Shown one piece after another: positions 57,721 through 64,000 of a DNA stretch of 64,000 nucleotides (the first letter of the stretch is position 1; every line of letters starts with the position of its first letter). Origin of the DNA: Myoxocephalus aenaeus (lineage: Eukaryota > Chordata > Actinopteri > Perciformes > Cottidae); contig JBAMJR010000003.1 in assembly GCA_038501785.1 (NCBI GenBank), forward strand, positions 3,507,501 to 3,571,500, given 5' to 3'. Under the pieces are notes generated by a model. That model worked only from the letters and a program-made list of their open reading frames with translations. It had not been told where the DNA came from and did not search any database. The position numbers were made by a program, and so were the translations under genes.

Positions 57721-60700
57721 ATTTTTAGTCTGCAGGTAATTCATCTTTGCATGATAATCTTTTTAGTCTCTTACTGTGTGACACAAGTGTTGCCTTGTGA
57801 AGCATCATAGATTTGGTCAGTGCTGATGATATTATTTCCCAAACACCACAGCTTTGAGTCCTCGTTTTTCTTTCTTTCTCGTGAACTACATTGAGTAGCA
57901 GTACACCGTCGCATTTAATGGTAATGGAGGATTGACTAAAAGTGCTTTATAGATCTAAATCAGTACTTCATTGGGGATAAATATGTTCACCACTGCTGTT
58001 GTGACTCTCTTCTTCTCTGCCCTGCGATAAAAGCAAACCCCCACCTCCCCCTAATATCCTCCTTCCCACTGATCACGACGCCCAGCAGAATAGCGGCATT
58101 GTGGCTGCCATCTTGCGCGTTAACTCAGCGAGGCCTCTCCATCTGGGCAGCGGCCGCGCGGTCAGGGAGCTCCTTGAAGGGCCGGGAGGCTTCTTCCGCC
58201 ACGCCTGCTGGCGAGCTGCACAATGTAGGCAATGAGTGGAGCCGCGGGGCTGACGCATGCCCAGCCTCTCACTACGGACGCCCACGACATGCAGAGATTA
58301 TCACACGGATAAATGATGATGCAATATTTTAGCTTTTTCTCTCTTTTTTTTTTTGTTTTATAAAAGAGTATACCATTTCAGAAAAAGTCATATCTCATTG
58401 TTTGTTTCCTCTTTCCGACTTTCCAAACAAGACAACAGTATCACCAAAAACTAATTTATTTTTTATTTTTGCCCTTGCCACATTTAAGAAGTAGAGATAT
58501 CCTCTAAGTATCAGTGTTCCCGTCCAATTCTCCCCACCTTTCTTTACTAAAACTATATTATTTGGCTTTCACAGTCATAAAGAGGCAGGGATAAACAAGC
58601 AGTTCCTGTTTGCTTGTTTAACAATCTGCCTGCACAGTTTCCAGAACTAGAGTAGGATTGTAATCTAATAAGAAAAAGTGACTGTACGGCGAGCTGGCGG
58701 CTCATTGTGATGTGATAAGGCATTCCTAGGCACATTGTGTTTTTTGAAAGGAAAAGACTTGTGCTCCTGTAAAGCAAACTAACGATTTTGATAAAGTAAC
58801 TTGAGATATCAGCACAGAACAAAGTTCAAATGACGAATAACTATAACTTCCCTCAGATTCTTTGCATGACAGGTCATGTCTAACTTAAACATGGCGTTTG
58901 ATCAGCCGTCTTACACAAGCCTGGAATCATACCTTTCACGTTTTCGGCCGACGTTGACTGAATCAGCCGCTTGTCTCCAACATTTCCTCGTGGGAAAAAT
59001 CTAAGTTTTCCACTTTTTGTCCCCAAAGAAATGCGATTTTGCTAGTCTAATAAATCACTCTGTCCTATTTAGTTCCTCACCTTTTTTGAGAGAAGTTCAG
59101 TTACTACTCGACGTAGTCGCCTTACTCATCGGGGCTTCGTCACTTTGCTGTGTGAAACGATGCCGATGACTAAGACCGTGCTTTTCTCCAGCTTCATGTC
59201 CAACATGGTCTTCTTATTGTTTCGCCTCCCTCATCTTGAAAATGGAACATGTCCAAAATGTGTATTCAAGAGTCGTAGCAAAATAAAAGGCAGAAATTGA
59301 AACACCATATTATTATTATTAAGCATTTGTGCGACATGATTATGTACACTAGCTGGAGATGATTGAGACAAGCACGTAGATGAAGCGTCAAACAGGAAGT
59401 GGACCGTGCCACAGGCCGTGACCTTCCCTTGCTCACCCCCCAGTGTCTGATCTCTTGTCTCCCTGCACACCGCGACAGCGCTTGTGTTCACTGTGGTCCA
59501 TCGTATGTAGGCCAATATGTGGAGATGAAGAGGAAGTGGTGCAGTCGGTATACAGTTGATGGGGGGGTTCCTCCCTGGTAGACGTAGTAAACGCCGCTGC
59601 CATTGTTGCGACTGTCCTGAAAAGATCACAGGATGAATCGGTGACAAAGAGGATGACGATGCATCTCGTCCCAGCGGGGGAGGTTTCCTTGCTTCTTCCT
59701 CTTTTAGCCGCTGAGTCGTGTCTTGAAATACATCGCGCAGCTGAGTTTCACAAAAGGTACATGATTCTGCTTTAATGATGTCACGGAGAGCGCTGGAGAC
59801 GTGAAGTGACCTGAATTAGGTCTCCACTCTAACACGGCTTCTTCTTTGAGAGGAAGATTATTTTACGTGATGTAAAATGCAGGCTATCTTTCATATATAT
59901 ATATATATTTTTATTAAAGCAAACGTTCTTTTCCTGATGTTTTCAATTGAGAGATTAAAAACCTGCACAGCGTAGAGATGTTTCTGATACAACAGCTGAT
60001 GACCTACTGAGAGGAAGGTAGCATCACGGGTGCATGGATAGATACAGGACGATGGGTTTAGCGATACAAGGCAGATGGATGATTCTTTAGGACTTATCCT
60101 CTCATTTCATCGTACACGCAAATCCTGGGAGCGACAGAATGTCGTCATCGTGGTCCATGACCTCGATCGCAGCATGAAATGTTGACTATTCAGGCACACG
60201 ATCCATATCTGAAGACGTGTTTTTAGCTAAATTCTGTCACATCCAAAAGCTGCCACCATATTCTCCAGTATTTTTGATCAAGTTTGATTATTTATTTAGA
60301 TCCTCGTTACCACTCGCCAACGCGACAGCTAGCTCCACTCCACATTTGTTAAATTTGTATGCTCATCTCACGAATCAAACGGTAGCACATATACCTGCAG
60401 ATTGATGTTCTGCTGGCGTTCCCTCCCTTACTTGTGAGGGTGTTATTGCTTTTGTGTCGACAGTTAACAGCATCTGCTGCTATTTTCCACAGAGATCTCG
60501 CTCCATCATTTATGAAGTACCAAAAACAAGAACCGTTAACCTCAGACTTTATCAATAATCTGGGTTTTACTCATTTAGAACCAGGTTTCGGGGGGGCATC
60601 CCTAGTCGTCTGCTTAGTCCACCTGATGCATGGTCTCGCCAATGGGGTTTACCCTCCCAGAACCCATACATCTTTATTCCATCATCATTTTATTGCGGTG

Positions 60701-62163
60701 ATATCCACGCTCTCTGCTGCGTCGGTCGATTGAGGAAACGGGATTACTGCAGTTGACGTATTCACGGTCGACGCGGACGTCGCTGACCCGTTGCTATTTA
60801 GTAGTAACTAAATATTAGTTATTTTTTGCACAGATATAACTTTATTTTCATTGTTCTAAGTGATTGCAATTTAAAAATAAAAAAATGTCTGATGGAGCAA
60901 TCTGATTTACTTGAAAGTGATTGCAATTTTCTTTATTCTGTTATTTATAAAAGCACAGATGGAGTCACAAAATGAAGTTATTGACAGAAAAAGTTTGAGA
61001 ACCACTACTTTAAGTGTTTGTGTTGGTGTCGTCGTTGCCGCCCCCCCCCCCCCCCCCCCCGAAGCTGTAAACCTAGGGGAAACACTGTATATTATTACTC
61101 CGTCTGCTGTTCTGTGCCGATCTCCAAGGAGGGGGGGGGTCAACCAAGGGGTCCGGGTCGTAAAGCAAAACAAAGCCACCGGTCTCGGGTTTCCGCACGG
61201 TTCTGCCTCGAGCCTCCGGGGAGCGCAAGAATGCTCCAGACATGCTTTCTTCCCCCCCCCCACCAACACACACATTCTTCAGCTTGTTTCAGTGTCAACC
61301 TCATTGTGTCAAGCCAGCGCTGTAGATGCATGTTAGGTTGCAGATTATTTTTCATGCTTGTTGCCAAACATGCTTCCTGCATTTAGCCCAGGAGGCACTT
61401 TGTGTCGTCACCGTGATGTTATATTGCAGCAGTGAAGTCCTCGGCGTGAGGCTGTTTTCCCGCAAACAGTCCTGACCACTCTTCTAATTAACGTGGAAAT
61501 GTATTGAGCGGCGTGTTGCCGGTGAAGCCTCAATGGACTCCATCCTTAAGAGCCTGCGTCACGCCGCTTAACTGTAAGAATGCAACACAAGGCCAGGATG
61601 TTTGCTCAGGTGTCCACGGGGAGTCCTGTGCTGTTCCTTCCTGCCGTCTCCCCTGTCATCACTTAACAGAACATTACTATTACATTATTTCTTGTTTGTG
61701 TCAGTAAGCCTGCCCAAATAACAACGTTTTTTCAGTTTAATTGTAAATTGAATAAAAGTGTTTACAGACTAAAAACATAACCTGAGACAAATACATATTG
61801 AGAATGATGATAATTCTCTGTTGGTTATTGTGTGTGTGTGTGTGTGTGTGTGTGTTTTTTTTAATTCACCATAGAAATCCCTGAGCCCTGCTCTGCGCGG
61901 GCAAGATTTTCAGTTGCTGCCTCTGCAAACATTGGCTCTGCATTAGCAGAATTTCTCCTCCGTGATCCCTAGTGTGTGTGTTTTTTACTGTCTACTTCCC
62001 CCCCTCACCCACATCGTATACCGTCACCCAGTGTCCCCTCTTCTACTGGTGAAAACACACTGAATGTGCTGCATACACACTGAATGTGCATTCGAATGGT
62101 GATGGCTGGCTAGAATCTGTCTTCTAGGTGAGGTACTCCTTGCAACAGATGATGATGATGATG

Positions 62164-62196
<33 letters not shown>

Positions 62197-63940
62197 GTGA
62201 GTCAAACTGCATATGGGGAGATGTGACATCACACGCCACAGTGTTTCATCTCTGACTCCCACGCACACAGAGACAGACGCACGCCCAGACCTTCACCCAC
62301 AATGCACGGTGTGCTATCAAAGCGCCGTTGTGCTGATCTTCATCCGCCAGGCACTTCATCCTGTCAGATAATTAGGCTACAATTCTTAACTGAGCCTATG
62401 AAAAGAAGCTAATGACCTAGTTAGCGTGGTCTCGAGGGTCGCACTATTGTAGCTGAAACGGTGGGGATTATGATCTGGTTATTTTTGCTGGATATTGCTC
62501 AGGCATTTTATTTTATTTCTTCTTTTTTTTCTATCACTTTCATCTAAAAAAAATCTGGCGAACCAAATACTCCTCTTGTATTTTTTTTTTGTATCAGTGT
62601 TTTGACATTTTCGGCAACAGACATACTGTCAATTTGATCAATTAGTGTTGATCGAATGCCCATAATTCCACAATTACTAAATCTGTGACCCTGAAAATGG
62701 TGATGTGACGGCAATGTGTATTCCAAGTTGCAGCAGTGGGAGGTTTCTAAAGGGGGAAAAACCTGCGAGACGCTTCAGAGAATACAAACGTCCTATCGGT
62801 GTGTGTGTGAATATGCACGCGGGAGTGTGTCGACTCTGTGCACGTGCGCGCGCACGCGTTCGTGCGGTTGGGTCGAAGCAGGCCGGCGCGCCCGTTCCCC
62901 GCTGCGGAGAGAGCGCCCCCCACACTGTGCGCTAATGCAAGTCTGTGGTCGCGAATTAATAATTCAGAGCGCTGGCATAGCTGGGTGGAGCCTCTATTAT
63001 TCATGGTTGGCATTGGAACCGACAGATGACTGCTGTTAATATTAAGCAGCGGCAGAAAGCAGGCCGTCTTCAGCGCTTCCACCTCCGTCTCTCTCCTCCG
63101 TCCCGGCACGCCCCTCTGGTCCACTCCCCTTTACTCCTCCATTGCCTCTCTCTCTCTCGCTCTGTGTGTGTGTGTGTGTGTGTGTATGTGTGTGTGTGTG
63201 TGTGTATCATCCCCCCAGTTCTACAGCTCCCCATGTCTGTTGTTGTGCTGCCTCCGTCCTCCGTCCCTCTTCTCTCTCTCGTCGTGAATCTCTGAATTCC
63301 AATTCAACAAAACGTTTTTTCTTGAAAATACAAAGAGCTCAAATGGTTTAAAAGTTTAAATAAGGAACAGAACAATGAACATCATCATCAGGGCAGCGTC
63401 ACTGAACTGACTTTTACCACGCTTACTGCCAAATCATATATTTCAAAGTCACGTCGGGGAGGAAACGGCCCGTCTACTCCTCGCGATGAACGTCACAACC
63501 TGATGAGTGCATCGCTTGTTTCATAAAGAAAGTACGGCTCTTGTTCCTATCTGTCCTTGTGTCTACCTTCATAGAGGCTGCTCCCACCCCATGTGCACAG
63601 TCAATTTCTCAATGTGGGATTACTGTGTGCTCAGGTTCTCTGTATAATCTCTCTTTTTCTTTATTTTGCGTTGCATTTGGAGACTAACGCTATCCCATTG
63701 TGATTTTTGCCTTTTTAGCTTCTCCCTACATTCCTCCCTCTCTCTCCCTCCTTTTTTTTATGTATTTTTAGTCCACTAAGTCTGCTTTCTCCTCCATGGT
63801 GTCAGTGTTGCTGCCCCTGAATGCTTCTTTTTATTTGAAGAGATTTGGAGCTCCAGTCACCGCTAATGCCGCTGCCATATTGTACCAGCACCCCGCTGTG
63901 GCTGCTGCTAATGACATTCTTTGTGTTTCCATCCTCGTGC
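57721..63940. other. Non-coding region with simple repeats
   Basis: Simple repeats: (TA)n at 59,896-59,908, poly-C 61,041-61,060, (GT)n 61,829-61,854, (GAT)n about 62,149-62,164, (GT)n 62,166-62,194 and (GT)n 63,164-63,206. A GC-rich patch lies at 62,830-62,940. No exon or RNA gene is supportable. Confidence 0.4.
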
Positions 63941-63947
63941 TTCGCAG

Positions 63948-64000
63948 CCTCGTCTCCTCCTCCTCCTCCTCTGGTCTGAATGGAGGGCTTGTCATGTGTT
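63948..64000 (+). other. Possible exon start at the window edge
   Basis: A pyrimidine-rich stretch ending TTCGCAG (acceptor AG at 63,946-63,947) is followed by an open Ser-rich reading (LVSSSSSSGLNGG) running to the edge. An in-frame start cannot be judged from 53 bases. It could be the second exon of the gene whose promoter lies at 54 kb. Confidence 0.25.

Noticed and set aside
61018..61386. Pro-rich 122-141-codon frames
   Set aside because: They read through a 20-base C run, several frames are open at once, and there is no domain.

Overview
The window looks like a chromosomal segment from a spiny-rayed (acanthomorph) teleost fish. The evidence is a six-coding-exon cytochrome P450 1A gene of the fish length (521 codons), an intron-rich edc3 gene, long CA/GT microsatellites, and several DNA-transposon relics of kinds common in fish genomes (Tc1-like, hAT, PIF/Harbinger). 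There are no bacterial-style operons. Most long open frames outside the two genes come from GC-rich exons or tandem repeats.

Layout. Positions 1-27,900 hold no host gene I can support. This is repeat-rich intergenic DNA with a Harbinger relic (~2.9-3.4 kb), a long-TIR MITE (3.46-3.82 kb), a 502-bp hAT element carrying a tRNA-like module (7.15-7.65 kb), a hairpin plus 37-bp tandem repeat (10.0 kb), and a complete 1.59-kb Tc1/mariner element with an unbroken 337-codon DD37E transposase (12.69-14.28 kb). It also holds long GT/CA tracts and a 24-bp minisatellite of about 28 units (22.0-22.7 kb). Positions 23,998-27,720 carry several exact matches to the dioxin/xenobiotic response element, as expected for a cyp1a enhancer.

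The host genes are cyp1a (about 27,975-31,470, + strand) and edc3 (about 31,640-51,775, + strand), packed head to tail with only about 200 bp between them. Their order and relative orientation match the mammalian CYP1A1-EDC3 neighbourhood. Every cyp1a exon was placed with consensus splice sites; its internal exons are 127, 90, 124 and 87 bp. edc3 was reconstructed from six coding exons giving 473 aa (LSm, FDF and YjeF_N-like domains). A segment of about 40 residues found in the human protein linker was not found here. edc3 introns 4 and 5 carry two hAT elements with 8-bp target duplications, and one of them has PIF/Harbinger transposase fragments inside it.

Positions 52,000-64,000 have a 35-bp x 6 minisatellite (53.4 kb) and a GC-rich promoter-like region (54.0-54.6 kb) with an NRF1-type site and a good splice donor, probably the 5' end of another + strand gene. 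A possible splice acceptor sits close to the right edge.

The host genes are ordinary. cyp1a encodes an AhR-inducible monooxygenase and edc3 an mRNA-decapping scaffold. The less ordinary material is in the mobile elements (intact DD37E element, hAT with tRNA-like promoter boxes, hAT carrying duplicated Harbinger coding fragments), the 24-bp minisatellite that repeats the bHLH-PAS core ACGTG upstream of cyp1a, and several perfect hairpins. I found no clearly new multi-gene system.
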